Source: Arsenicibacter sp965247375
Lineage (GTDB): Bacteria > Bacteroidota > Bacteroidia > Cytophagales > Spirosomataceae
DNA: 64,000 nt
NCBI GenBank assembly: GCA_965247375.1
Contig: CBDFHU010000113.1
Span: forward strand, 116,849-180,848
Reading direction: 5' to 3'
A program made the position numbers and the translations under genes. Position 1 is the first letter of the stretch. Each line of letters opens with the position of its first letter. The notes under the pieces are model-generated. The model ran no database searches and was not told the DNA's origin. It saw only the letters and a program-made list of their open reading frames with translations. This document shows positions 8,600 to 16,461 of this stretch, one piece after another.

Positions 8600-8616
8600 A
8601 CTTTGAAAATCAAAGT
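8600..8616. promoter_or_regulatory. Palindromic operator upstream of the 8635 membrane gene
   Basis: ACTTTG-AAAAT-CAAAGT repeats the palindrome found at the DoxX-like promoter with the same 5-bp spacing. It overlaps TTACTTTG, a near match to the -7 box, 18 bp before the ATG. Confidence 0.6.
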
Positions 8617-8634
8617 TCTTTTTTTACTACTTAA

Positions 8635-8997
8635 ATGAAGTATGAACCAATAAACCAAATGAATATGTACCATCAGGATGCGTTTAATCGGGTCAACCGG
8701 AAATCAGTGAGTATCCGGGCTCTAATCGGTGCAGGAATCGGTCTGGCCGTAATCAGTCTTTTTCTGTCGGGGGTAAAGCACCCGCGTCCGGAATGGGGTG
8801 ATTACTGGATGGTGAAGCCGTTGATTATTGTTCCGCTGGCAGGCGCCGCCGGCGGTATTTTTTCCGCCTTCATGGACTTTTTTACGCGTCTGAATGGCTG
8901 GAACAAACTGCTTGCCCGGTTTATCAGTGTACTGGCAGGTCTTATTGGTTTATGGTTAGGTATTGTTCTGGGACTAAACGGCACACTATGGCACTAA
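8635..8997 (+). CDS. Small integral membrane protein of unknown function
   Basis: 120 residues with three hydrophobic segments: about 29-46 (IGAGIGLAVISLFLSGV), 63-83 (VKPLIIVPLAGAAGGIFSAF) and 96-116. The N-terminal 20 residues are polar. I do not recognise a characterised family; similar small proteins are sometimes annotated as KefB-like, which the sequence does not support functionally. ATG codons at 8635, 8659 and 8665 are all possible, and I chose the first because the promoter lies just ahead. It shares the ACTTTG-N5-CAAAGT operator with the DoxX-like gene. Confidence 0.7.
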   Translation: MKYEPINQMNMYHQDAFNRVNRKSVSIRALIGAGIGLAVISLFLSGVKHPRPEWGDYWMVKPLIIVPLAGAAGGIFSAFMDFFTRLNGWNKLLARFISVLAGLIGLWLGIVLGLNGTLWH

Positions 8998-9011
8998 AAA
9001 ACAGCTAAACA

Positions 9012-9028
9012 GTCGCTTACGCAGCGAC
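9012..9028 (+). terminator. Short hairpin after the 8635 gene
   Basis: GTCGCT and AGCGAC with a 5-base loop, 14 bp past the stop. No T run follows, so termination is uncertain. Confidence 0.35.
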
Positions 9029-9093
9029 GGACTCCCTGTACCCATCCGGAACACGTTTATAACGGGGCTTTTATGTTCCGGAGACGTACCAAA

Positions 9094-9154
9094 AACGGCC
9101 TGCGGCCCGTAAACTGACTTGATAAACAAGACGGTTCACGGGCCGCAGGCCGTT
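9094..9154. terminator. Long GC-rich inverted repeat between convergent genes
   Basis: Perfect 17-bp arms (9094-9110 and 9138-9154; core GGCCTGCGGCC) enclose 27 bases that themselves pair (AACTG...CGGTT, CTTG...CAAG), giving a nearly continuous 61-base hairpin. It lies between a rightward and a leftward gene, so it probably ends transcription from both sides. Confidence 0.6.
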
Positions 9155-9227
9155 GTAAGCATATGGTACACAACAACAGGCGGCGCCGCCGTTTTTATCC
9201 GGCAGGCCTGTTGCCATATCGCAGCTT

Positions 9228-9596
9228 TTATTTCCGGCGCTCAGGAAGAGCGACGATTTCGGCGTTAATCCGGCTGCCTTCCAGGATATTTTTAGCAAAA
9301 ATAGAATGTCCTTTCGGAGCCATCAGGAAGAGTTTTCCGCCGTTTATAATGGTCAGTTGGTGTAGCAGTTTGAGTTTTGCGGTCAGGTAGTCCTTATCGC
9401 TGGTCTTCAGCATGACTTCAAAGTATGTCCGTGCTCCTGATTGTATTCCTGTAACATCCGGTACAAACGATTCACCGTCCTGCTGACGGCCATAGCCTCC
9501 GGGCTTAGTAAAGCCCTCGGCATTTGCTTTGATATCAGTGTAGCCACGAATTCTGGCCCATTCAGCTACTTGCTGAATGAATTCCTGTTTGTTCAT
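9228..9596 (-). CDS. Hypothetical protein, possible nuclease-fold remnant
   Basis: 122 residues, soluble, with no signal peptide. The N-terminus is helical (KQEFIQQVAEWARIRGYTDIKA). The middle, FVPDVTG followed about 12 residues later by YFEVML, recalls the PD-x(n)-(D/E)-x-K pattern of restriction-like nucleases, but the Lys is replaced by Met, so catalysis is doubtful. The C-terminus (LFLMAPKGHSIFAKNIL) would fit a beta-alpha unit. It is part of a cluster of small leftward genes ending at 10364. Function unknown. Confidence 0.65.
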   Translation of the reverse strand: MNKQEFIQQVAEWARIRGYTDIKANAEGFTKPGGYGRQQDGESFVPDVTGIQSGARTYFEVMLKTSDKDYLTAKLKLLHQLTIINGGKLFLMAPKGHSIFAKNILEGSRINAEIVALPERRK

Positions 9597-9645
9597 AGAG
9601 GATTTAATTATTTTAATAGAGCAAGCGAATGCTTATCACATGTGT

Positions 9646-9816
9646 TCAGTTAGCCGGCTTCCGGAATTGCGGGATCAGATCGAAACGTTTTGCGGCCTGC
9701 TCTTCCGTCAGATAAAGAATCGTTTTGGGCATATTCCGTACTAAGTAGGGCATTTTACTGGCTTCAACAGCCTGATGAGCAGCCTTCTGACGTTCTTTTA
9801 CAGTTAGCTTTTGCAT
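9646..9816 (-). CDS. Small basic hypothetical protein
   Basis: 56 residues from the ATG at 9816; the frame is open further upstream, but that extension looks non-coding. It begins MQKLTVKERQKAAHQAVEAS, a charged helix, and ends RFDLIPQFRKPAN. I do not recognise it. It lies between the cold-shock gene and the 9228 gene in the same direction, so the three may be co-transcribed. Confidence 0.45.
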   Translation of the reverse strand: MQKLTVKERQKAAHQAVEASKMPYLVRNMPKTILYLTEEQAAKRFDLIPQFRKPAN

Positions 9817-9911
9817 AAGTTTCGTTTGGTTAAAACAGAGGAAATGTAAACACATAATGTAGGCTACATATCGCTCTGTAACCCCGCCGGTAAGCACACC
9901 AACCCGCGTTA

Positions 9912-10364
9912 TCAGCCGATTTTACGCACCTCAACGGCATTCGGGCCTTTAGGTGTCGTCTCAATCTGAAAACTAACTTTATCCTGTTGACGAATATCGT
10001 CAATAAGTCCGTTTTTATGAACAAAGATACTCTGCTGCGATTGAGTATCCTTAATAAATCCGTAGCCTTTTGTATCGAGCCAGGTTGTGACAACACCTTT
10101 ACGCTCCGCAACAGACGGTGTGGCATCCTGCCGGTCAACACCGATTGAAATGCTTCCGGCATCTATTGTTTTCTTGTTACGTGGATCGGGAGGGGTCGTC
10201 GTCAGATTACCGTTTTCATCTACATACGCCAGCATCATATCCAGGCCCTGCCCTTTTGAGGCATTTGCCTTACGCTCTTCTTTTTTCTGTTCTTTATCCT
10301 GCCGCTTTTTATGTCTGGCTTTTTCTTTTTCTTTTTTTGAAAACGTTTCCTGCGATCTACCCAT
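9912..10364 (-). CDS. Cold-shock domain protein with basic N-terminal extension
   Basis: 150-residue RNA-binding protein. Residues 1-40 are extremely rich in Lys, Arg and Glu (KKEKEKARHKKRQDKEQKKE) and probably form a charged helix. The cold-shock domain fills about 85-150, with both RNA-binding motifs visible (KGYGFIKD and SIFVHKNGL). The extended form is common in Bacteroidota. It is divergent from the minimal cold-shock gene at 10641, with a large hairpin at 10411-10469 between them. Confidence 0.88.
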   Translation of the reverse strand: MGRSQETFSKKEKEKARHKKRQDKEQKKEERKANASKGQGLDMMLAYVDENGNLTTTPPDPRNKKTIDAGSISIGVDRQDATPSVAERKGVVTTWLDTKGYGFIKDTQSQQSIFVHKNGLIDDIRQQDKVSFQIETTPKGPNAVEVRKIG

Positions 10365-10410
10365 AAATACCTATATTGGTTTAATGAAAAACTACACTGC
10401 TGTGCATAGC

Positions 10411-10469
10411 AATGTGGCCCGCTCGGGTCGAAAACAGGTAACCGTGTTTTGACAGAAGCGGGCCACATT
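10411..10469. repeat. Long inverted repeat between two cold-shock genes
   Basis: Perfect 13-bp arms AATGTGGCCCGCT (10411-10423) and its complement (10457-10469). Inside, AAAACAGGT pairs with ACCGTGTTTT apart from one bulge. It lies 47 bp upstream of the start of the leftward cold-shock gene, so it could be in that gene's leader or mark its promoter region. No T run follows, which argues against a simple terminator. Confidence 0.6.
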
Positions 10470-10640
10470 TATAGTACAACCACAAACTTAATAAATAAGT
10501 TGCGTCCGGGAGCTTTCATACTAAAAAATACCCTATAGAGTTGACACCCTTGACAATCAAATAAATAAAACTAAAAATTCCTGCCAAAGTATTAGGAAAT
10601 ATCGTTTATTGGTCCTTTATTTGCCGCAAACAATAAAAAA

Positions 10641-10832
10641 ATGCAAGAAGGAACAGTTAAATTTTTCAATGAGACCAAAGGGTTTGGCTTCATTACCCCA
10701 GCTAACGGTGGCGCTGATATTTTTGTGCACGTTTCAGGTCTTATTGATGACATTCGTGAAAACGACAAGGTTAGCTTTAATGTTGAGCAAGGCAGAAAAG
10801 GCCTGAATGCAGTAAATGTAAAACGGGCTTAA
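10641..10832 (+). CDS. Cold-shock protein, CspA family
   Basis: Minimal 63-residue cold-shock domain. The RNA-binding motifs KGFGFI (about residues 14-19) and DIFVHVSGL are intact. It binds single-stranded nucleic acid and acts as an RNA chaperone. The ATG at 10641 gives the exact family N-terminus (MQEGTVKFFNETKGFGFI). The upstream region is AT-rich and long enough for the extended leader usual in csp genes, though I cannot place its promoter. A strong terminator follows. Confidence 0.95.
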   Translation: MQEGTVKFFNETKGFGFITPANGGADIFVHVSGLIDDIRENDKVSFNVEQGRKGLNAVNVKRA

Positions 10833-10857
10833 TTCATAAGATATAGCTAGTTAATGC

Positions 10858-10890
10858 AAAAAAGCATGCTTTGAGAAGCATGCTTTTTTT
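10858..10890 (+). terminator. Rho-independent terminator of the cspA-like gene
   Basis: AAGCATGCTT-TGAG-AAGCATGCTT stem-loop flanked by A and T runs; it can work in both directions. Confidence 0.9.
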
Positions 10891-10968
10891 GTGCCCCTTC
10901 CCTCCCCACGCTATTCTTCTGTTACGTATCTTCGGGACATCAATGCACCTGTACCTCTCGTAACCGGC

Positions 10969-11958
10969 ATGATTTTACCTAAACGACCCTTTCAGACTGA
11001 ATCTGTTTCCGAAATTGGCCTTGGCACCTGGCAACTGGGCAGCGCCGACTGGGGAAATATTACGGAAGAAGACGCCTTCGCGATCCTGCAAGCCTATGCG
11101 GATCAGGGCGGAAATTTTATCGATACCGCCGACGTTTACGGCACCGGCATCAGCGAAAGGACCATCGGCCGGTTTCTGAAAGAAACCGCCTCGCCCATGC
11201 TGGTCGCCACCAAGCTCGGCCGCCGGTCGGACAGCGGGTTTGGCTGGCCGCAGAACTTTACCTACGACGCTATGCGCCGACAGGTAGAATCATCCCTCAG
11301 TAACCTGCAGCTCGATCAGCTTTTTCTGGAACAACTGCACTGCATTCCGACCGAAGAATTGCAGAAAGGGGGTGTATTTGACCATCTCCGCCGGTTGCAG
11401 GACGAAAAGCTGATCCGCCACTGGGGCGTAAGCGTCGAAACGGCCGAAGAAGCGATGATCTGCCTTAAACAGGACGGACTGGCTTCGCTGCAAATTATTT
11501 TCAACCTGTTCCGCCAGCATCTTGCCGACGAGTTCTTTGCGCTGGCACAGGAAAAAGGCGTGGCGCTGATTGTGCGGGTACCGCTGGCCAGCGGGCTGCT
11601 ATCGGGGAAATTCACCAGCCAGACGCAGTTTTCGCCGACCGACCACCGCAACTACAACGCCAACGGCGAAAAATTCAATGTCGGCGAAACCTTCTCCGGG
11701 GTTACCTTCGATGAGGGCGTCGAACTGACCCGAACCATTGCCGGGCTACTACCCGATGACCGGCCGGCGCAGTGGGCCATCCGCTGGATTCTGGATCACC
11801 CTGCCGTAACAACCGTTATTCCGGGCGCCACTAAAGTGCAGCAGGTACAAACCAACGGAGAAGCCTCGCTCCTGCCCCCGCTCCCGGCCGAAACACACAC
11901 CGCCCTCCGTACCCTGTACGACAGTCAGATCAAACCTAAAATCAGAGGCAGATACTGA
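10969..11958 (+). CDS. Aldo/keto reductase
   Basis: NAD(P)H-dependent carbonyl reductase of the AKR superfamily; a TIM barrel of 329 residues from the ATG at 10969. The longer open frame begins inside the upstream terminator and is not credible. Visible features: GLGTWQLG near the N-terminus, FIDTADVYGTGISE with the catalytic Asp and Tyr, the Lys in LVATKLGRR, LEQLHC with the His, and the C-terminal cofactor region TTVIPGATKVQQVQTN. The substrate is unknown. A repeat array follows. Confidence 0.92.
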   Translation: MILPKRPFQTESVSEIGLGTWQLGSADWGNITEEDAFAILQAYADQGGNFIDTADVYGTGISERTIGRFLKETASPMLVATKLGRRSDSGFGWPQNFTYDAMRRQVESSLSNLQLDQLFLEQLHCIPTEELQKGGVFDHLRRLQDEKLIRHWGVSVETAEEAMICLKQDGLASLQIIFNLFRQHLADEFFALAQEKGVALIVRVPLASGLLSGKFTSQTQFSPTDHRNYNANGEKFNVGETFSGVTFDEGVELTRTIAGLLPDDRPAQWAIRWILDHPAVTTVIPGATKVQQVQTNGEASLLPPLPAETHTALRTLYDSQIKPKIRGRY

Positions 11959-11962
11959 TCCT

Positions 11963-12078
11963 AAAGAGTGAAAGTGATAAAGAGCGAAAGAGCGATCATG
12001 CTCTTACTCTATCATTCTTTCAGTCTATCGCTCTATCACTCATTCGCTCTATCACTCATTCACTCTTTCACTCTTTAT
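11963..12078. repeat. Octamer repeat array, inverted arms (family A)
   Basis: The left arm (11963-11998) consists of variants of GAAAGAGT; the right arm (12001-12078) consists of about nine tandem 8-bp variants of the complement (ACTCTTTC, GCTCTATC, ACTCATTC). The arms can fold on each other. It fills the whole gap between the aldo/keto reductase and the S10 peptidase. A second array of the same family lies at 28220-28335. Confidence 0.8.
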
Positions 12079-12080
12079 TC

Positions 12081-13637
12081 ATGAACAAACTACTACTTAC
12101 CCTTGCAGGCGGCTGTCTGATGCTGAACAGCTTTGCTCAGAAACCGGCAGCACCGGCCGCCGAAGCACCGGCTCCGAAAACCGAAAAAGCCGGTGCGTTA
12201 GCCCGTACCCTGAGCCTGGATGCCCAGGTTGTTACTAAAGGCGAGGTGACGATCAAAGGCCAGAAGGTGCCATACAAAACCACGGCCGGTACCATTCCGG
12301 TCTGGGACGAAGAAGGTAAAGCCATTGCCGGGGTCTTTTTCACCTATTTTGAGCGGTCGGATGTCAGTGATCGCTCAACCCGCCCTCTGGTTATCTCGTT
12401 TAACGGTGGCCCCGGCACGGCATCGGTCTGGATGATGATCGGCTATACCGGCCCGCGCATCCTGAAAGTCGACGATGAGGGCTATCCGGTGCAGCCCTAT
12501 GGCATGCGCGACAACCCGAATTCGATTCTCGACGTGGCCGACATTGTGTACATTGACCCCGTTAACACCGGCTTTTCAAGGCCAGCCAGCAAGGACGTGC
12601 CGACGTCGAAATTCTTCGGTGTCAACGCCGACATCAAGTACCTGGCCGACTGGATCAATACCTTTGTGAGCCGGTATAACCGCTGGGCATCTCCGAAGTA
12701 CCTGATCGGCGAAAGCTACGGCACAACGCGGGTATCGGGGCTGGCACTCGAACTACAGAACAGTCACTGGATGTACCTGAACGGCGTCATTCTGGTATCG
12801 CCGACGGATCTGGGCATCAAGCGCGACGGACCGGCGAAATCGGCCCTGATGCTGCCTTACTACGCCGCTACGGCCTGGTATCATAAGGCACTGCCTGCTG
12901 ACCTTCAGAAAAAAGACCTGACTGAAGTGTTGCCTGAAGTTGAAGCCTTTACGGTTCAGGAATACCTACCCGCCCTGACGATGGGCGGCGCGTTGAGCGA
13001 CCAGAAACGTAAAGATGTTACGGCAAAAGTTGCCCGGTACGCCGGATTGTCGGAAAAGGTGGTCAGTCAGCTGAATATGGATATTCCGGCCAGCTTTTTC
13101 TGGAAAGAACTGCTCCGTGAGCGCGGCTACACCGTTGGCCGTCTGGACTCCCGTTACCTCGGCATCGACAGCCGCGACGCGGGCATGGCCCCCGATTACA
13201 ACGCCGAGCTGACCTCATGGCTGCACTCATTCACGCCCGCGATCAACCAGTACATGCGGGAGGAGCTGAACTACAAAACCGACCTGAATTACTTTATGTT
13301 CGGCCCCGTCCGCCCGTGGAACAACGACGGCAACCAGACCGGCGAGAACCTGCGGCAGGCGATGGCCATGAACCCGTTCCTGCACGTACTGGTTCAGTCG
13401 GGCTACTACGACGGCGCCTGCGATTATTTCAATGCCAAATACAACATGTGGCAGATTGATGCGGGCGGCAAGCTGAAAGACCGGATCAGCTGGGAAGGCT
13501 ACCGAAGTGGTCACATGATGTACCTGCGGAAAGAAGACCTGGCTACCAGCAATGAGCACCTGCGTCAATTCCTGAAAAAGACCGCCACTACCGGTGCGAA
13601 CCAGCCACAGCCCGCCAAATACGGCGGATCGAAATAG
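12081..13637 (+). CDS. Secreted serine carboxypeptidase, S10 family
   Basis: Exported peptidase of 518 residues that removes C-terminal amino acids. A signal peptide ends near residue 20 (LMLNSFAQ), followed by an Ala/Pro-rich linker. The oxyanion loop SFNGGPGTASVW (about 106-117) and the nucleophile in LIGESYGTTR (S212) are clear. The late QSGYYDGACDYFN carries the Asp, and YRSGHMMYL (about residue 480) the His. Its length and motifs match the bacterial S10 branch. It is preceded by an octamer-repeat array and followed by a hairpin, so it is probably a single-gene unit. Confidence 0.94.
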   Translation: MNKLLLTLAGGCLMLNSFAQKPAAPAAEAPAPKTEKAGALARTLSLDAQVVTKGEVTIKGQKVPYKTTAGTIPVWDEEGKAIAGVFFTYFERSDVSDRSTRPLVISFNGGPGTASVWMMIGYTGPRILKVDDEGYPVQPYGMRDNPNSILDVADIVYIDPVNTGFSRPASKDVPTSKFFGVNADIKYLADWINTFVSRYNRWASPKYLIGESYGTTRVSGLALELQNSHWMYLNGVILVSPTDLGIKRDGPAKSALMLPYYAATAWYHKALPADLQKKDLTEVLPEVEAFTVQEYLPALTMGGALSDQKRKDVTAKVARYAGLSEKVVSQLNMDIPASFFWKELLRERGYTVGRLDSRYLGIDSRDAGMAPDYNAELTSWLHSFTPAINQYMREELNYKTDLNYFMFGPVRPWNNDGNQTGENLRQAMAMNPFLHVLVQSGYYDGACDYFNAKYNMWQIDAGGKLKDRISWEGYRSGHMMYLRKEDLATSNEHLRQFLKKTATTGANQPQPAKYGGSK

Positions 13638-13652
13638 CGTGCACTATTCCTG

Positions 13653-13700
13653 ATGGTTGCCGGTCATTACCGCTCGTTACGGTTAATGACCGGCAACCAT
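13653..13700. terminator. Hairpin terminator after the S10 peptidase
   Basis: Perfect 17-bp arms (13653-13669 and 13684-13700, core GGTTGCCGGTC) with an inner CCG/CGG pair, followed by TTGTTTT. Confidence 0.75.
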
Positions 13701-13759
13701 TTGTTTTCACTAAGCCGTAGCAGCAAATAAAACTACATCCGGAATTTGTAAAATTCCGT

Positions 13760-13767
13760 TATCTTTG
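13760..13767 (+). promoter_or_regulatory. -7 box ahead of the TPP riboswitch
   Basis: TATCTTTG fits the TAnnTTTG consensus and would start the transcript a few bases before the first riboswitch helix. Confidence 0.55.
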
Positions 13768-13771
13768 CCCC

Positions 13772-13861
13772 TGCTAATCTTAAAGGGGTGCCTTAATACA
13801 ACGGGCTGAGATTATACCCATCGAACCTGATCCGGGTAATGCCGGCGAAGGGAAAGTAGCT
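13772..13861 (+). promoter_or_regulatory. TPP (thi-box) riboswitch
   Basis: Conserved core visible in order: GGGGTGCC (13785-13792), CGGGCTGAGA (13802-13811), ACCCATCGAACCTGATC (13817-13833), GGGTAATGCCGGCG (13834-13847) and AGGGAAAG (13849-13856). GCTA/TAGC ends close the first helix. It senses thiamin pyrophosphate and shuts off the downstream gene. It stands about 170 bp ahead of a TonB-dependent receptor, marking that as a thiamin-related transporter. Confidence 0.95.
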
Positions 13862-13981
13862 ACGTCTCGACGTATTTTCATGCGTTAGCTTGAATCAGAA
13901 GCCACGCAGAAATCGTCAGAGGCGGGACGATGCTGATTCCATCGTTATCTGGTAGCACTGCATACATCTGTTTTTTTACAA

Positions 13982-14022
13982 AACGATAGGTACAGCCCCT
14001 ATACCTGTTCGTTGCATTTTTC
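13982..14022 (+). terminator. Candidate expression-platform terminator of the riboswitch
   Basis: AACG...AGGTA pairs with TACCT...CGTT (13982-14013), followed by GCATTTTT and then the receptor ATG at 14030. A stem plus T run just before the gene fits control by premature termination. Confidence 0.5.
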
Positions 14023-14029
14023 ATAGTCA

Positions 14030-16411
14030 ATGAAAAACACAACAACCTATCGTCTGTTGCTCGCCCTGTGGCTTGGCGTGTTTGCGCTGCCGGCATGGGC
14101 TCAATTTACATTATCCGGAATAATCAGGGATGCCGAAGGCGGAACACTGCCCGGCACCGCCGTTACACTCGAAGGTACCTACAAAGGTACTACGGCCGAT
14201 GCGACCGGGGCCTACCGGCTTACCAACCTGCCGAAAGGCACGTATCAGGTCAGATTTTCGCTCGTCGGCTACGAAGCCGTTACCAAACCGGTTACGATCG
14301 GTCAGAACCAGATGCTTGACGTATCGCTGGAGAAAAGCGTGGTTGCGGTCGATGAAGTGGTTGTGTCGGCTACCCGCGCCAACGAAAAATCGGCCGTGGC
14401 CTATACCAACGTCACCCAGCGCGATATCCGCAAACTGAATCTGGGACAGGACTTGCCGATGATGCTCAATTTTACGCCGTCGGTCGTAACAACGTCGGAT
14501 GCGGGAGCGGGCGTCGGTTATACGGGCATCCGGATACGTGGTTCCGATGCAACCCGCGTCAACGTGACGCTGAACGGGATTCCGTACAACGATGCTGAAT
14601 CACAGGGGACTTTCTGGGTCAATATGCCCGATTTTTCGTCGTCGGTCAGCAGCATTCAGATTCAGCGCGGGGTCGGTACGTCGACCAACGGAGCGGGTGC
14701 GTTCGGGGCTTCGCTCAATGTGCAGACCAACCAGCTGAACCGCGAACCGCTGGCTGAGGTAAATCTGTCAGGCGGTTCGTTCAACACCCGCAAAGCCAAT
14801 ATTCTGGCCAGTTCGGGGCTGCTGAAAGGCGGTTTTGTGATGGATGCCCGCCTGTCGGCGATCAAGTCGGACGGCTACATCGACCGCGCGTCTTCTGACC
14901 TGAAATCATTTTATGTATCCGGCGGCTGGTACGGCAAGAAAAGCTTTGTCCGCCTGAACGTGTTTTCGGGTAAAGAACAAACCTATCAGGCCTGGAACGG
15001 CATACCGGAGGCCATTCTGGCCACCAACCGGCGGTATAACGAATATACCTACGACAACGAAACCGACAACTACCAGCAGGATCAGTATCAGCTCATTACG
15101 TCGCACGAACTGAGCCGGAGCTGGCGGCTGAACGTGTCGGCGTTTTATACCAAAGGCCGCGGTTACTACGAACAATACCGTGAAGGCGAAACGCTGTCGA
15201 AATACGGGTTGCCGAACGTGATCATCGGCCGTGATACCATCCGGAAGACCGACATCATCCGCCGGCGCTGGCTGGACAACGACTTCTACGGCTCTGTCTT
15301 CTCCCTAGATTACAACAATCGCGGACGACTGACGGCCAACTTCGGCGGTGGCTGGAACCGGTACACAGGCAAACACTACGGCGAAATTATCTGGGCCCGC
15401 TTTGCCGGCACCAGCAACATCCGCCAGCGGTATTACGACGACGATGCAACAAAGACCGACTTCAACCTCTACGGAAAAGCCTTTTACCAGCTAACAACCC
15501 GGCTGAACGGCTTTGCCGACCTACAGGTCCGGACGGTTAATTATTCGTTCCTTGGTTTTAACAGCCGGTTACAGAACGTTACGCAGAATGCCAGTTTGTC
15601 GTTTTTCAATCCGAAAGCCGGTCTGACCTATACGCTCGACGATCAGAATACGCTGTATACCTCGTTCGGGGTCGGCAACAAGGAGCCAAACCGCGACGAC
15701 TATACGCAAAGCACCCCAACCAGCCGGCCAAAGCACGAAAGCCTCTATGACTGGGAGGCAGGTTTCAAGCGGCAGGCGCAGCGATATGCCTTTACCGCCA
15801 ATGCCTACTACATGAATTACCGCAATCAGCTGGTGCTGTCGGGGCAAATCAACGATGTCGGGGCGTATAACCGGGTTAACGTGCCGGAAAGCTACCGGGC
15901 TGGTGTTGAACTGGAACTGGCCACAGTATTGTCGCGGCAATGGCGCTGGAATGTCAATGCTACGTTCAGCCAGAATAAAGTAAAAACGTTTACCGAGTAC
16001 CTCGACAACTTCGATACGGGCGATCAGCGGGCAATCACGCACAACAACACCGACATTTCGTTCTCGCCGTCGGTCATTGCCGGTTCGCAGATTATGTATA
16101 CGCCCGTGAAAAATCTGGAGCTGAGCTTGTTGACGAAGTATGTAGGGAAGCAGTACCTCGACAATACGCAGAACGAGAGCCGCAAGCTGAATCCGTATTT
16201 TGTGAACGACATCCGGCTGATTTATACCCTGAAGCCGAAGTTTGCCGATACCATTGAGTTTACGCTCCTGCTCAACAACCTGTTCAGCGAGCTGTACGAG
16301 TCGAATGGGTATACCTATGCCTACGTCAGCGAGGGTAAGGTGCTGGCCGATAACTGGTACTTTCCGCAGGCCACCCGCAATTTCTTGGCCGGTGTCCGGC
16401 TGCGGTTCTAA
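14030..16411 (+). CDS. TonB-dependent receptor, probable thiamin transporter
   Basis: Outer-membrane receptor of 793 residues. Signal peptide 1-24 (ends ALPAWA-Q), a carboxypeptidase-like beta domain at about 25-105 (GTLPGTAVTLEGTYKGTTADATG), the plug at about 115-230 (RIRGSDATRVNVTLNGIPYND, GTSTNGAGAFG), then the barrel ending in VRLRF with the terminal Phe expected for outer-membrane assembly. It lacks the SusC signature and has no SusD partner. The TPP riboswitch in its leader is the main evidence for thiamin or a thiamin precursor as substrate; riboswitch-controlled TonB receptors for thiamin are known in Bacteroidota. Confidence 0.93.
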   Translation: MKNTTTYRLLLALWLGVFALPAWAQFTLSGIIRDAEGGTLPGTAVTLEGTYKGTTADATGAYRLTNLPKGTYQVRFSLVGYEAVTKPVTIGQNQMLDVSLEKSVVAVDEVVVSATRANEKSAVAYTNVTQRDIRKLNLGQDLPMMLNFTPSVVTTSDAGAGVGYTGIRIRGSDATRVNVTLNGIPYNDAESQGTFWVNMPDFSSSVSSIQIQRGVGTSTNGAGAFGASLNVQTNQLNREPLAEVNLSGGSFNTRKANILASSGLLKGGFVMDARLSAIKSDGYIDRASSDLKSFYVSGGWYGKKSFVRLNVFSGKEQTYQAWNGIPEAILATNRRYNEYTYDNETDNYQQDQYQLITSHELSRSWRLNVSAFYTKGRGYYEQYREGETLSKYGLPNVIIGRDTIRKTDIIRRRWLDNDFYGSVFSLDYNNRGRLTANFGGGWNRYTGKHYGEIIWARFAGTSNIRQRYYDDDATKTDFNLYGKAFYQLTTRLNGFADLQVRTVNYSFLGFNSRLQNVTQNASLSFFNPKAGLTYTLDDQNTLYTSFGVGNKEPNRDDYTQSTPTSRPKHESLYDWEAGFKRQAQRYAFTANAYYMNYRNQLVLSGQINDVGAYNRVNVPESYRAGVELELATVLSRQWRWNVNATFSQNKVKTFTEYLDNFDTGDQRAITHNNTDISFSPSVIAGSQIMYTPVKNLELSLLTKYVGKQYLDNTQNESRKLNPYFVNDIRLIYTLKPKFADTIEFTLLLNNLFSELYESNGYTYAYVSEGKVLADNWYFPQATRNFLAGVRLRF

Positions 16412-16413
16412 CG

Positions 16414-16445
16414 AAAAAGCGGGCTCATACGGGCCCGCTTTTTTT
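16414..16445 (+). terminator. Rho-independent terminator of the receptor gene
   Basis: AAAAAGCGGGC and its complement around a 7-8 base loop, followed by seven T; usable from both sides, since a leftward gene ends at 16462. Confidence 0.9.
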
Positions 16446-16461
16446 ATGGTGTCTGGCACTA

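Noticed and set aside
10541..10546. TTGACA resembling a sigma-70 -35 box upstream of the cold-shock gene
   Set aside because: Bacteroidota promoters do not use the enterobacterial -35; no matching TAnnTTTG lies at the right distance.
15569..16459. A 296-codon leftward open frame opposite the TonB receptor
   Set aside because: Runs through the barrel region and the terminator; low-complexity, basic translation with no motif.
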